In this document: piece by piece, positions 10,490-21,639 of the stretch
How positions within the stretch are numbered: position 1 is the stretch's first letter
Layout of the letters: the number at the start of each line of letters is the position of its first letter
The notes under the pieces: generated by a model
What the model was told of the DNA's origin: nothing
The model's database searches: none
Seen by the model: only the letters and a program-made list of their open reading frames with translations
Source of the DNA: Pteria penguin
Lineage: Eukaryota; Mollusca; Bivalvia; Pterioida; Pteriidae
Length of the DNA: 64,000 nucleotides
Assembly (NCBI GenBank): GCA_035048485.1
Contig: CM068583.1
Location: 42,887,542 to 42,951,541, forward strand
Direction of reading: 5' to 3'
Program-made: the position numbers and the translations under genes

Positions 10490-12245
10490 CATTGTATTCA
10501 AAATCTGTTGCTACTTTTGATGAAATCTTGCACTTGAAGAAATATCTCCTCGTTTTCGCTAAGATCATATAAAGGACATCCCTTTAGGATGACATCAATG
10601 TTTATCTGGTGAGGTATCAATTGGATTGTTTCCGCTCGGACCATACTATAGCTGTCACATTCAAAGAAGAAATGTTTTACAGTTTCTGGCTTGCCACATA
10701 CACATTTATCTGATTCTGAAAGATGATTTTTAAAAAGATCTGCATTCAGAGAACTGCATCTCAATCGTAGTCGAGTATGGAGTATTTGACAGCGGCGGTC
10801 CCCGAAATAATAATATGGAGGAATTGTAGTTTTTATCTTTGTACAAATACCTTTTAAATTCTGGGAGTGAGTTATTAGATAAAAATATTTTCTGGTATAG
10901 AATTCCAGTCCTTTGAAGTTATGGGAATAAAAGAATTTTGGTATATGTTTGTATGAACATTTGGTATTTGCAATTGTAAACCTGACCGCATCTGTCTTTC
11001 GCTGACCTGATGAACTCTGGCGGGAGGGGGGGGGGGCATTAAGTTTTTCAAGTAAGATGGTGCCTCTTTATTTACCATTTTGAAAAAATAATAATACGAT
11101 GTTTATATCTTCTCTGTACTAAGCTGTCCCACCCAGATTCTTCCAAAAGTTTACTTTTTGAACAGGATCTGGTGGCTCCAGTAACAATTCTTGCTGCTTC
11201 ATATTGTACACTTTCAATTTCATCTTTTTCAGTTTTCAAACAATTATCCCATGCTACATCTCCATATTCCAAATTAGGCCTAATGAAGTATAAGTAAACA
11301 GTTTCCAAAGTTTTTCTATCCAGCTTATATTTCAATGACCTAAGAATATTTATTCTTTTCCAAGCTTTTGTTGTGATGTCCAAAATGTGTTCATACCAAG
11401 TGCATGTTTTATAAATTACCGTACTATACCCAAATGTTTGTGAGAATTTACTTTTTGAATTTCTATGTTGTTCATTTCCAAAACTGGATGCCTAGGTGGA
11501 ACAGCTTTTCTTGAAATTACCAGTTGTTCTGTTTTTTGGGGATTGAAATTTACTAGCCATGATTTAGCCCATTGATTGATTTTTTCCAAGTCAGAGTTCA
11601 TCATCTCAGCTGCTGTTTCCGGATCTTCCACGATTAAGTAGAGGGATGTGTCATCTGCAAATAACCTTATATTACTATTAATATCACTTACTATGTCACT
11701 TATATAAATGAGAAATAAAAGAGGCCCTAGTATAGACCCTTGTGGTACCCCGGCTTGTACGTTTTGGTAATTTGAGACATCCCTCTATAGCAACCCTCTG
11801 AAGCCGATTTACAAGATAACTTTGAAACCAATCTAGTATTGAGCCTGTTATTCCCATCCGCCTCAACTTAAATAGAAGACCCTTGTGCCATACTCTGTCG
11901 ACAGCCTTGCTGATGTCACAAAATACTACTCTTCCTTTCCATCATCCAAGGCTCGACAGAATGTGTTATAAAGGTCAATGAGTTGGAAAACAGCAGAGTC
12001 CTTTGGTCTAAAACCAGATTGCACGGACGTAATATTGTTTTGTTGTACTAGGTAATTGTATATGTATTTAAATACACATTTCTCAAACACTTTACCTAGA
12101 CATCTTATGAGAAATATAGGTCTATAGTTTGAGGTATCTGACTTATTCCCCTTTTGTGAACAGGAATGATATTGGCTAATTTCCATTGAGCAGGAAAGGT
12201 ACATAATTCTAAAGATTTATTAAAAAGAACAGTTAAATAAGGGGA
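10490..12245 (-). pseudogene. 5'-truncated LINE reverse transcriptase relic
   Basis: Read on the minus strand from 12204 down, broken frames keep the order of a non-LTR reverse transcriptase: SNYRPIFLIRCLGKVFE (about 12090-12145), FCDISKAVDRVWHKG (about 11880-11925), GVPQGSILGPLLF (about 11710-11750), LFADDTSLYLI with the catalytic Asp pair (about 11640-11672), then KINQWAKSWLVNFNPQKTE and HKHLG. A thumb-type block (RPNLEYGDVAWDN) and a Cys/His end (CVCGKPETVKHFFFEC, about 10660-10710) follow. At least three frame breaks are visible, near 11930, 11750 and 11400. Translation and order fit the CR1/Jockey group. The endonuclease half is absent, as in a normal 5'-truncated LINE copy. Confidence 0.88.
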
Positions 12246-12469
12246 AAGAAATCAATGTTTGTACATGTATGTGTATTTGGAAATATCCATAAGTAAATTA
12301 CTTTTCCTAAAGCACTGTGTAATTTATAAATTGTAAAAATATATTAAATATCATTTACTCAGAAGCATAAAAATGTTACTAATAACAAAACTGTTCAAAT
12401 GAAGCATGCATTACTATGTCATATGTGAAAGGGTGACCCCAGGCCATACGTCCTATGACTTTTTCTATC

Positions 12470-13690
12470 ACACAATTGTTTCAAATATTGTCCAGATCCT
12501 AATTTCATATGTTGAGTGTTGAGAAACATCTAAAAACTTATTTAGATGTGTAAGGAAATGAAAAAAAAATGACCACAGCTGGATTTGAACCGCTACTCTC
12601 CATATTTTAATTACCCAGTAGTATATGTACCATTGTGAGACCTATTTATTAGACATGGTGGCATTATCTGTTGACCAATTTGGATGAAATGTACAAAATT
12701 GATAGAGGACCTATAGTACTTCATGTATACCATGTTTCATTAAAATCTTTCATGTGGTATGACAGCAGAAGTTAAACATGTGAAGAATTGTTCCTATACA
12801 TCCTCATTTGGAAGTCTTAAAGAATTCATAGAAAATCCAAAAATTGAGATATGACAAAATTCTTTCAAAGTAACATTCCTTATTATAATTATGATCACAT
12901 TAATAGTCCATAAGAAATCATCATTATCAATTAACTAGGAAATATGACACTTTTTAGCATTGAAATCATCTAGTCCAATCAAATGTCAAAAAAAAAATTC
13001 TAAAATTTGATTTTGGAAGGGAACCAAAATGACAATATGTCTTCATTCATCCCTCTAGATCATTTCTATGCATTCTGTTTGTCTCTTTATACAGCCAGTA
13101 TGAAGAAGAATATTGTCAAAAGAGGGTACTCTTTTATACCTACTTTTGACTATGGTGGCGCCACCTGTAAAGAGGTCTGGACGAAAACAACAGAATTTTA
13201 AGGGGGTCATAAGTGACTTATTTCTACCAAGATTTATTAAAATCCTTAGAACAGTTTTGCAGAAAAATGTGAAAAATGGCAAATCCCCCCTTTTTTTGGA
13301 AGTCTTAAAAAATTCATGAAAAATCCCAAAATTGAGATATTGATAAAATTCTTTCACAATAATATTACTTACCATAATTATGATCAAAATAGTCATTAAG
13401 AAATCATCAATATCAATTAACTGAAAAACAAGACACTTTTCTGCATTGAAATTACTAAGTCCAGAAACACGTCGAAAAACAAAAAAACGGAAATTTCTAT
13501 TTGACAGTTCTTAACCTTGAACACAATTTTAGTAGGGGACCTTGAGTACATCATTTATACAAAGTTTGATCCAAATCTGCAATGCAGTTCCAGAGAAGAA
13601 GTTGAAAATGTGAAAAAGTTAATGACGGACAGACGACGGATGGCGCACTGACTATAGCTCACTTGAGCCTTTGACTCAGGTGAAATAAAA
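12470..13690. repeat. Long dispersed repeat, copy A (inverted relative to 37.2-39.1 kb)
   Basis: Matches the complement of about 37200-38765 over its length, starting at CAATTGTTTCAAATATTGTC and ending in TAGCTCACTTGAGCCTTTGA with ACTCAGGTGA beside it. It contains the uninterrupted site CCACCTGTAAAGAGG at 13167-13181, which carries a SINE in the other copy. A B-box-like GGATTTGAACC lies at 12572-12582, but no A box of good quality. Homologous short frames here (for example 13055-13396) are not genes. Family unknown; AGCTCACCTGAG-ended repeats are abundant in bivalves (from memory). Confidence 0.85.
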
Positions 13691-13694
13691 ATCA

Positions 13695-13840
13695 ATGCAT
13701 TGTTGTGAAAAAAAGTAGTTATCCCATGCAGAATCTCTGTAAAAAATCTCCTTGTCCCATGTTGTATGATCATAAAAAAGTGTATGTCCCATCATATTTT
13801 GTCCTGGTCCCACCCTGGTGATAAATATTGCATAGTCCCT
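13695..13840. repeat. Inverted partner of 9650-9800
   Basis: GGTCCCACCCTGGTGATAAA with TATTGCATAGTCCC pairs with 9650-9683. TGTCCCATG-type blocks upstream match as well. Confidence 0.6.
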
Positions 13841-13914
13841 AAAATTGAACCAAAGGTCATTGCCCAATCATACTGATCTCTTCACTGCTTTAATTCTTTT
13901 TTGTAAAGATTCTG

Positions 13915-14370
13915 TGGTTTGAATATTTTGAACATTTATTTATTTCACTGAAGGCCTCACATGAGGCATAACAATACAAAATGATTTGGCAAACAATTGT
14001 ACAAATGAATGAACACAGTATGGTAAAAAAAACTAATAATAACTAAGAATAACTACTAAAACAGATGGCAATAACTGACACTAAAATTTGCTTACTGCAA
14101 ACAGACAATGAACATGAATATATAAGAAGGAAATATTAATTGGTACTGAAAATTGACATTACTGTTTTACAAAACTTTGCTAATCCTACAAGTACATATT
14201 TGTCATGACTTTTCATTAATTCCTTAAAGCTTAATATGTTTCTAATTCTGTTTTGATTATGAGAAAGAAGTCTACTTCTTTCATCACTGAAAAAGGTGCA
14301 ATTATACAAATAATGAAATACATCACCTAACTCACCTAAACTACTACACAGGTAGTGAATTACCACTCCC
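13915..14370 (-). pseudogene. LINE 3' end (reverse transcriptase C-terminus)
   Basis: The minus-strand frame at 14136-14366 reads GDVFHYLYNCTFFSDERSRL then LSFKELMKS and LAKFCKTVMSIF. This is the C-terminal zinc-knuckle-like region of a LINE protein (the D.FHYL..C pattern) and its tail. The sequence to 13915 is AT-rich and could be the 3' untranslated part. Everything upstream is missing, so this is a short 5'-truncated insertion of a family different from the one at 10.5-12.2 kb. Confidence 0.75.
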
Positions 14371-14374
14371 TACC

Positions 14375-14925
14375 CAGAGTTATCGTTCCTTACGCTTGCA
14401 TATCTAGTGCTCGTAGAACACGGAACCTTGGGTAGAGAATGCTGTATTATTTGTATTCTCGGAAACCTATAACGATAATGTTTAAAAGATGACATGGAAT
14501 GTATAAGAGACATAAACACGTCGGTGACACTGTCTGAACCGTCAAAGTCGTGCGCTTGAAAAATAGCGCTTATTCAAATATTTTTACCTCTTTATCCCGT
14601 TCGAAGGTTTTGATACAATAAATGATAATAAAATCTATCAAATTTATTTTGTCGTAAACAATGAAACAAGTTTTACAGAATTAATTCAAAAAATAAAAGT
14701 ACTGAGACAAATGTAAAATTTGAAAGGGAAATAATATTATGCATCATTTATTCATTGCGTGAACGTACTGTCGACTTTATTAACAAAAGTTTGATGCTGA
14801 TAAAATGTATTCCGAATTATTGCACATCTATATAAACGAAGCATATATATTAAGTTACTCAAATATTTGTAGAAGATATTTTCTCAGGCATAGTGGAAAT
14901 AAAAATTATGTGACAATGAATTGAA
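14375..14925. other. Unassigned stretch
   Basis: AT-rich, no element recognised. Confidence 0.5.
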
Positions 14926-14929
14926 TGAA

Positions 14930-14931
14930 CC

Positions 14932-14962
<31 letters not shown>

Positions 14963-15058
14963 ATAACCAAGCTAAAACAAAACAAAACAAAAAAAAAAAA
15001 AAAACCCCAAACAAACAACCCCCCCAAAAACAAACAAACAAACAAAACAAATCCCCCC
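14930..15058. repeat. C-run / A-rich low-complexity tract
   Basis: A run of more than 20 C is followed by A-rich text with CAAAA and CCCCAAA pieces. The apparent minus-strand frame across it (poly-Gly and Phe) is an artefact of composition. Confidence 0.9.
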
Positions 15059-15479
15059 AAAACTCAGAAAAACCGTTAAAACACAAGTGCATTTAGATAT
15101 CTCTGTATTTTCGCGTATCTAATTGTTTCTTTATCCTGGGAAGGACTGTGTAATGTATTTGCATGTAAGTCACTCCGTTTCGTGCCTGCTCTTATTCACT
15201 TATAGTCATATACTTACTAGTATTCGTAACAGTTCCTGCCTGAAATCATTCAAGCAATGGTAATATAATCAGTGACTTAAAATGGATCTACAGATGAATC
15301 TCGTAAAATAATGCAGAATGAGAATAATAGAAGTCGAGTTCAGAATGATATGATCAGAATGACGTGTTATTAAGAATGCATAATTACTTATGGAATACCA
15401 TAGCTGTCTTAAGATTACATTTTTAACAATAAATACTCACAATAACATTACGTCAAAACAGTATGCCATCAAATATGAT

Positions 15480-16548
15480 GTGAAGTCGAAATAGTGTCTT
15501 ATGAGGTCAAAACATTCCGTTATGAAGTCACAAAAGCATGTCATGGAGTCAAAATATTATGTTATGAAGACAAAATATTACGATATGAAGTCACAAAAAT
15601 ACGTTATGGAGTCAGAATATTATGTTATATAGTCAAAACATTACATTATATAGTCATAAAAGTATTTTATGGAGTCAGAATAGTATGTTATGAAGTCAAA
15701 GCACTATGTTATGAAGTCACACGATACGTTATGGAGTCACAAAATTATGCTATGCAGTCAAAATAGTATGTTATGAAGTCAAAATATTACGTTATGAAGT
15801 CACAAAAATACGATATGGTGTTAGATTATGTTATGAAGTCATCACATTACATTGTATAGTCATAAAAGTATTTTATAAAATAATAAAACATGTTATGAAG
15901 TCATAACAACACATTATGAAGTGCAATAGTAAGTCATTAAGACAAAACAGTAAGTCATGAAGCTAAATGTTAATTTAAGGTCTTATACAAGGTCTTGAGT
16001 AATTATTAAAAATGCTGTGAATCGAAGTTCTCCGAGCTCCGTCTATGGAACGCCTTAGCTGTCTTAAGATTACATTATTAACAATAGTACGTTATAAAGT
16101 CAAAACATTACGTTATGAAGTCACAAAAATATGTTTTGGGGTCAAAATGATATGTTATGAAGTCAAACATCACGTTGTGAAGTCACACAATACGTTATGG
16201 AGTCAAAATAGTATGTTATGAATTCATCGAAGTATGTTATGAAGTCAAAACATTACGTTATGAAGTCACAAAAATACGTTATGGAATCAAAATAATATGT
16301 TATGAAGTCATTAAAGTACGTTATGAAGTCAAAAATTACGTTCTGAAGTCACATATGTATGCTATGTAGTGAGAATATTATGTTATGAAGTCACAAATGT
16401 ATGCTATGCAGTGAGAATATTTTGTTATGAAGTCAAAACATTACATTATGAAGTCAAAACATTACATTATGAACTTATAAAGCATTTTATAGAGTAATAA
16501 AGCATGTTATGAAGTCATAGCAACACATTATTATGACAAAACAGTAAG
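15480..16548 (+). repeat. 21-bp minisatellite, left arm
   Basis: The unit is GTTATGAAGTCAAAACATTA plus C, with CACAAAAATAC and GAATATTAT variants. The period is 21 bp (7 codons, YEVKTLR), so frames stay open. The array is interrupted at about 15960-16090 by AAGGTCTTATACAAGG and by a second copy of the end motif (TAGCTGTCTTAAGATTACAT at 16054-16073), showing that part of the arm was duplicated. Confidence 0.9.
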
Positions 16549-16786
16549 ACATGAAGCCAAGTGTTTTATACGGATGGCAGATCCAGGTTTTAGAGTTAAG
16601 AAAGGGGGCGAAGTCAGGCGAGGGGTATGGGAACTTCAATTGACCGTTCTCAGTCGGTACCACAACTGTCGTGTGAACTAAGCTTTTTGTGACCGTTATG
16701 CAAGTCTTGTCCTTATCTTCGCAAAATTCAGAGACTTATAATACAGGTCTCTGGCAAAAACCACCATCATTACTTTTAGTAGACAG

Positions 16787-16815
16787 AAACGAAGCATCAT
16801 ATAGATGCTTCGTTT
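16787..16815. repeat. 29-bp palindrome at a MITE junction
   Basis: AAACGAAGCATC and GATGCTTCGTTT are perfect inverted arms around a 5-base loop. The right arm of the composite has only one copy of this motif (about 17836-17849), so the inverted second copy arose at or near the MITE insertion. Confidence 0.8.
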
Positions 16816-16960
16816 GTGGCGGATCCAGAATTTTTGAAAAGGGGGGGGGGGGCACATATGTATTAGCCAAACTACGCGGTCATTTTGGTGCCAGATCTGT
16901 TTTTTTTACATGTAAATATGTAGCGAAAGGGGGGATGGCCCCCCTTTAAATCCGCCCCTG
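16816..16960. mobile_element. hAT-like MITE, copy B
   Basis: Begins GTGGCGGATCCAGAATTTTT and ends AAATCCGCCCCTG, inverted ends of the CAGNGGCGGATCCAG family, with the shared internal TATTAGCCAAAC..CGGTCATTTTGGTGCCA. It interrupts the left arm: the right arm of the composite lacks it, so this insertion is younger than the inverted structure. Confidence 0.75.
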
Positions 16961-17097
16961 TATATATACTAGGCGAATATAGAAATGTTTAAAAAAGGGG
17001 TTGCGACCTGCAATGAATGCTTTTCAGTCACTACGATCGGTTTATAAATTTTCATAAAACTGATAGGTGAACGATGAAATTTAGGGGTAGCGGTAGG

Positions 17098-17250
17098 CGT
17101 GGCACATAAAAGATCCCTCACTGCTTCGGCGGGAGGGGGGAGGGGGATGTCCGTTGCAAAGATATAAATTTCTATGCAATGCATCAGACAGACGCCGTCA
17201 TCATATACGTGAAATAATCGTGGATTGACTTAAACAATAATCAATCAATA
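17098..17250 (+). mobile_element. SINE fragment (3' part)
   Basis: GGCACATAAAAGATCCCTCA then CTGCTTCGG, CCGTTGCAAAG, GCATCAGACAGACGCCGTCA and ATATACGTGAAATAATCGTGG match the 3' half of the full copy at 47534-47781. The tail contains CAATCAATCAAT. The tRNA-like head is missing. Confidence 0.8.
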
Positions 17251-17443
17251 CATTGTTCGTGTAGTGTCTATTTTCAAGATACACAACAGAAAATTATCGG
17301 GTCAAAAATCTCTTGGAGTAGTTTATTACGTAAGAATCTGGCTTGCAGAAGAAAAATTCATGTATTTAGATTATATTTATGTTCGTTCACATGATTCAGT
17401 GTTAATAAACAAACAACGTATCCGAAAAACAGAACACCTGTGC

Positions 17444-17520
17444 ACTCATGGCAGGAGTCGAACCTGGACTTCCTGGTCACGAGCCGAGCACCTCATCCAC
17501 TGGGTTACACCGGCTTGCTT
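17444..17520 (-). repeat. tRNA-like segment (possible SINE head)
   Basis: On the minus strand, GTAACCCAGTGGATGAGG (A-box-like, about 17491-17508) and CCAGGTTCGACTCC (B box, about 17453-17466) are spaced as in a tRNA. The acceptor and anticodon stems do not pair properly, so I do not call a tRNA gene. No known SINE body was identified downstream. Confidence 0.5.
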
Positions 17521-17829
17521 CTCTTCCAATATAGATGTTTATCATTGTATGCTCTAATATGACTTGGTTTCTTTTCTTATTTAGTCAATAGAATTCATCT
17601 AAGTGAAAAAAATCCATCGTTCACTAAACTCCGCCTATCCGTTTTATGAGAATTTATAAATCGGTAGTAGGCAGGGGATGCGGGGTTGCAACCCCTTTGA
17701 TAAAAAAATTTTGTCCAACAAAGGTGATTTTGGTGAGGTTCAGGGCTTCAATCCCAACCCCATCCTTTCCTGACTGAAAAGCATTGATGACAAGTCGCAA
17801 CCCCTTTTTCAAACATTTCTATATTCGCC

Positions 17830-18180
17830 TAGTATAGATGCTTCGTTTCTGTCTACTAAAAGTAATGATAGTGGGTTTTGCCAGAGACCTGTATCATAGG
17901 TCTCTGGATTTTGCGATATAGCTGAATCAGATTTATTACAAGATCTGCTCTGACTCAGCTGTATGACAAAATCCACCATATGCACAACAAGAATAACAAG
18001 ATATGGACAAGACATGAATAACATCACAAAAAGCTTCCTTCATACGACAGCTGCGGTACCGACTGAGAACGGTCAACTGAAGTCCCCATACCCCTCGCCT
18101 GACTTCGCCCCCGTCCCCTACTCTAAAACCTGGATCCGTCCTCTGTATAAGACCTTAACTGAACATTTGGCTTCATGACT
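17830..18180. repeat. Right-arm inner segment carrying a gene-like remnant
   Basis: Inverted counterpart of about 16560-16800 plus extra sequence. The plus strand reads CTGACTCAGCTGTATGACAA (about 17949-17968) and, after a gap, ITKSFLHTTAAVPTENGQL (about 18021-18080). These resemble LTKLYDKS and ITKIFEYAAVTIPRGQ in the open frame at 23792-24151. GGATCCAGG-type text near 18128-18140 (complement) looks like a hAT-like end. Confidence 0.5.
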
Positions 18181-18184
18181 TACT

Positions 18185-18690
18185 GTTTTGTCTTAATGAC
18201 TTACTATTGTACTTTATAATGTGCTGTTATGACTTCATAACATGCTTTATTACTTTGTAAAATACTATTATGACTTTACAATGTAATTATTCTGACTGAA
18301 TAGCGTACTTTTGTGACTCCATAACGTAATGTTTGACTTCATAAGGTACTTTAATGACTTCATAACATAATATTTTGAATGCATAGCGTTATTTTGTGAC
18401 TTCATACCGTAATGGTTTTACTTCATAACGAACATTGATGACTTCATAGCATACTATTTTGACTCCTTAACGTATTGTGTGACTTCATAACATAATGCTT
18501 TGACTTCATAACAAATTATTTTGACTCCATACCGTATTTTTGTGACTTTATAACGTAATTTTTTGACTTCATAACATACTATTTTGACTCCATAGCATGC
18601 TTTTGTGACTTCATAACGTAATGTTTTGACCCCATAACGCACTACTTCGACTTCACATCATATTTGTTCGACTTCATATAATATAAAAAC
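18185..18690 (-). repeat. 21-bp minisatellite, right arm
   Basis: Complement of the left-arm unit: ATTTTGACTTCATAACATAA-type units with a 21-bp period, about 24 copies. Shorter than the left array, which was partly duplicated. Confidence 0.9.
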
Positions 18691-18799
18691 TACTTAATGG
18701 CATACTGTTTTGACGTACTTTTATTGTAAAATGACTATTTATTGTTAATAATGTAATCTTAAGACAGCTATGACATTCCATAATTACTGGTTAGAATTC

Positions 18800-19905
18800 T
18801 TATTAATATCTCCTTCAATAAATGTATTTTAATAGGGACTCTGATGTTAGTGCCAAGGTTGTACTACAACAACAAACATAAGCGTCTTGCCAACATTGTA
18901 GCAATCATCTCATTCGTATACGCAATATGTAAACATTCATTGAGGTAAAAGAAAGATACCAGTGTTTACCTAGTACACTATTATAACCAGGTTGATAATT
19001 AACAACGTAATACCATATTCTTGAGATAGTTCTTTACAAATAGTAAAATAAACAACCAACACTGAATTGACCATTCCTGTGATTGTGAAAGAACCTACAT
19101 TTTCGAAATTTTCTTTTGTTATATTCAAGACGTCATAAACTAATCCGTCATTTGTCTGATGATTGTCAGACATTTACGAAAGCTTAGGAGAGTCAAATTC
19201 AAAGTAGGAGAAAAAATTGAAAGTCGTTATTACGAGTTAAAAAGTCGTTTTTACGAATTAAGAAAGTCATTATAATAGTTCGTTAGAGATAAGTTTTCTC
19301 ATCCAGGTTAAAAATAAAACCAAAACAAACAGTGCAAAGAATACTTCGACCGCCAACACAATCGGTACGCCGACTTTATACCACTGGACTAATTCGGCGC
19401 TCAGGTAAAACCAGGATAAAGATATTCTAATAAGGGTATGTCAGTGCGATGATGTCGACTTCCAATGCTTTTATTTTGATTTATAACCTGCCGCCCTTCT
19501 CACATGGAATCGTTGTTTAAGATAATATCCTTCTTATTCAGTTTTAGGATAGACTGAACCAATTGCTTCTTATGGTCTATCATAGAGACTTATAGTGACG
19601 TCTGATGTGGTTACCAAATGAAAATTTGAAGTTTTTTTTCAATTTCCTTGATCCAACATTTTTCATTGCCAAGTATAGGCAAAACAAACAATACTCAATG
19701 TTTTCTTTTATAGTGGATATTTTCTCTTGATATTTGACATAAAATATATTGGATACATAATCCCTTGGATGAAGCAAAGAAATTGAACCCTTTCCGGTGA
19801 AAAGACAGAGAAAATCTGTATTTACAATATTCCTGGCAACCCTGGAGCTTTATTCATGACTAAATTAGAGTTACCACATCTTTCTTGTCATCAATTGCAT
19901 TTGAT
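18800..19905. other. Unassigned stretch with one short inverted match
   Basis: Text near 19160-19215 (TTTACGAAAGCTTAGGAGAG then TCAAATTCAAAGTAGGA) is the near-complement of 24656-24695. A weak tRNA-like ACTGGACTAATTCGGCG occurs near 19383 (minus), with no good B box. Otherwise nothing is seen. Confidence 0.45.
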
Positions 19906-19909
19906 AAGA

Positions 19910-19960
19910 GGAACTCTTTAGTACAGAGATATAAAAGATTTGCGAACCGGGTATGTCCTT
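19910..19960. repeat. 50-bp dispersed motif, copy 2
   Basis: Same-strand match to 7530-7578 (GGAACTCTTTAGTACAGAGA and CCGGGTATGTCCTT). The flanks differ, so this is a short mobile or conserved module. Confidence 0.7.
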
Positions 19961-20486
19961 CATAACATGTGCAATATTATCGCCGACGGACTATACGAGA
20001 TAAAAAGTGGTTATTACTGTAAGAAATGGAAATTTATATCATCTAAAATAATAATAATAAGTCATGATGAACTTTTTGCCGGCGTTGGTTGTCCAGCTCG
20101 CGCACTTGGTGTTGTTGGTCCGCCACCTTAACTATTGAGCCATTGGTACTGTTCATTACGGCTAGTGATTTAATTTTTATGCCCATTGAGTAAAATTATT
20201 TGAAATGATTAATTTTCTCAAAAGTGTAAATAAAAAGTACTTTTTGTGTATATCACAATACTTAATTCCATTATACATCATATAATGCCAAATGACATTT
20301 GAAATTAATCTATTTATTTTATACCTGTAATTCTATAGGTTCATATCAAAAAGTGAACTCACAACAATTCACAACAATAGACTCCATCTTGGAAGTAACA
20401 GCCTTTTTAGCTAACCTCGACGAAGTTGAGATCAGCTAATGCTATACCCCGGGCGTCCCCGTCCGCGCCCGTGTTCGCTTGAAGTT

Positions 20487-21285
20487 TTTGGGATAACTCA
20501 GTTCTGGGCATACTACAAGTGCTACATGTACCCAGAGACATATATACACATATATGTCTCTGATGTACCAAACTTGCACCAGTGGTTCATCTTGGGATGC
20601 CGACTTGAGTTCATGCTTCGGATGCTGCATCTCACCTACTTTTTCTGCATGAGTGATTTTGTTAAGGTATTTGGGGCAGCTCAGCTCTAGGCATACTACA
20701 AGTGCTACATGTACCAAACTTGCACCAGTGGTTCATCTTGGTATGCCGACTTGAACGCATGCTTTGGATGTTGCACCTGACCTTGTTCCGCAAGAGTGAT
20801 TCTGTAAAGGTATTTGGGACAACTCAGTTCTGGGCATACTTCAAGTGCTGCATGTACCAAACTAACATGAGTGGTTCATCTTGAGATGCCGACTTGAGTT
20901 CATGCTTCGGATACTGCATCTGATCAACTACATGAGTGATTTATGATATTCTCGTCAAATTCTAAGAGCTGCAGGTACCAAACTTGCACAAGAGGTTCAG
21001 ATGAGGATAGTAGTTGGTGTGCAAATATCAAATGCCTGATTTGGCCTACTTTTTCCGCTTGAGTGATTAAGTTATGTTTTAGAAACTATAAGTGCTACAG
21101 GTATAAAACTTATACCAATGGTTCAACTTATGACATAGACCTGAATGTATGCTTCGGATGCTGATTTTGATCTACTTTTTCCGCTTCTGTGATTTGGATA
21201 ACCTCATTGGGGTAGCTCAGTTCTGGACAAAGTAAATGTGCTACAGCTACAAACCTTGCATCAATGGTTCATCTTGGGATGTAAA
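20487..21285. repeat. ~140-bp minisatellite, about six decaying units
   Basis: Units share TTTGGGATAACTCAGTTCTG, AAGTGCTACATGTACCAAAC, TGGTTCATCTTGGGATG and GCTTCGGATGCTG. Units 1-3 are close copies; units 4-6 are progressively diverged or shortened. Unit 1 holds a 30-bp palindrome insertion (20533-20562, CAGAGACATATAT / ATATATGTCTCTG) absent from the others. The frames at 20439-20690 and 20442-20717 are repeat artefacts. Confidence 0.85.
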
Positions 21286-21414
21286 GATGATGGATAAATC
21301 CAAACCATAAGTCTGAAAATCATGAAACCAGAGGACATACAAAATCAGTGAAAATGAAAAACAAGTGAAAAAAAAACCAAAAAATGTCTACTTGAAGAGC
21401 ATATGTGACCCCTG

Positions 21415-21480
21415 TGATGGAGTGAGATCAGGTGCCCGGGGAGAGTGAGCATCTCCTGCTTGCTAGCAACATCCGTCACA
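21415..21480 (-). repeat. GGGCACCTG-core dispersed repeat, copy 2
   Basis: AGATCAGGTGCCCGGGGAGA with GTGAGCATCTCCTGCTTGCT is the complement of the 6.7-kb copy. It lies 160 bp beyond the end of the Penelope-like frame on the same strand, which suggests it belongs to the 3' region of that element. Confidence 0.55.
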
Positions 21481-21639
21481 TATACCCAGTAGAAAGAGTC
21501 AAATCGTGTAAATTCCATATGTATTTATATATGGAGAAGTCAAAGTAGGTAACCTTTTAGTATAGAAGGTGTCAAATCGGTGTAAATGATCAGAATCGGT
21601 CTCAGTCCAGAATATCATTTAAAAGTCTGGATAACGAGA

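Larger units (their letters stand above)
15380..18790. mobile_element. Foldback-type composite with long inverted arms of 21-bp repeats
   Basis: The outer ends match in inverted orientation: TATGGAATACCATAGCTGTC with TTAAGATTACAT at 15390-15422, and its complement at 18747-18782. Moving inward on both sides come a 21-bp array, then a stretch with GGATCCAGGTTTTAGAG and a GGTCTCTGG block, then ACTAGGCGAATATAGAAATG near 16969 and its complement near 17815-17834. The arms are about 1.65 kb (left, enlarged) and 1.0 kb (right); the spacer is 17036-17770. Foldback (FB) transposons of Drosophila have this plan: long inverted ends made of tandem subrepeats. No transposase is visible inside, so it would be non-autonomous. 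A later inverted duplication of an array is the alternative. Confidence 0.6.
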
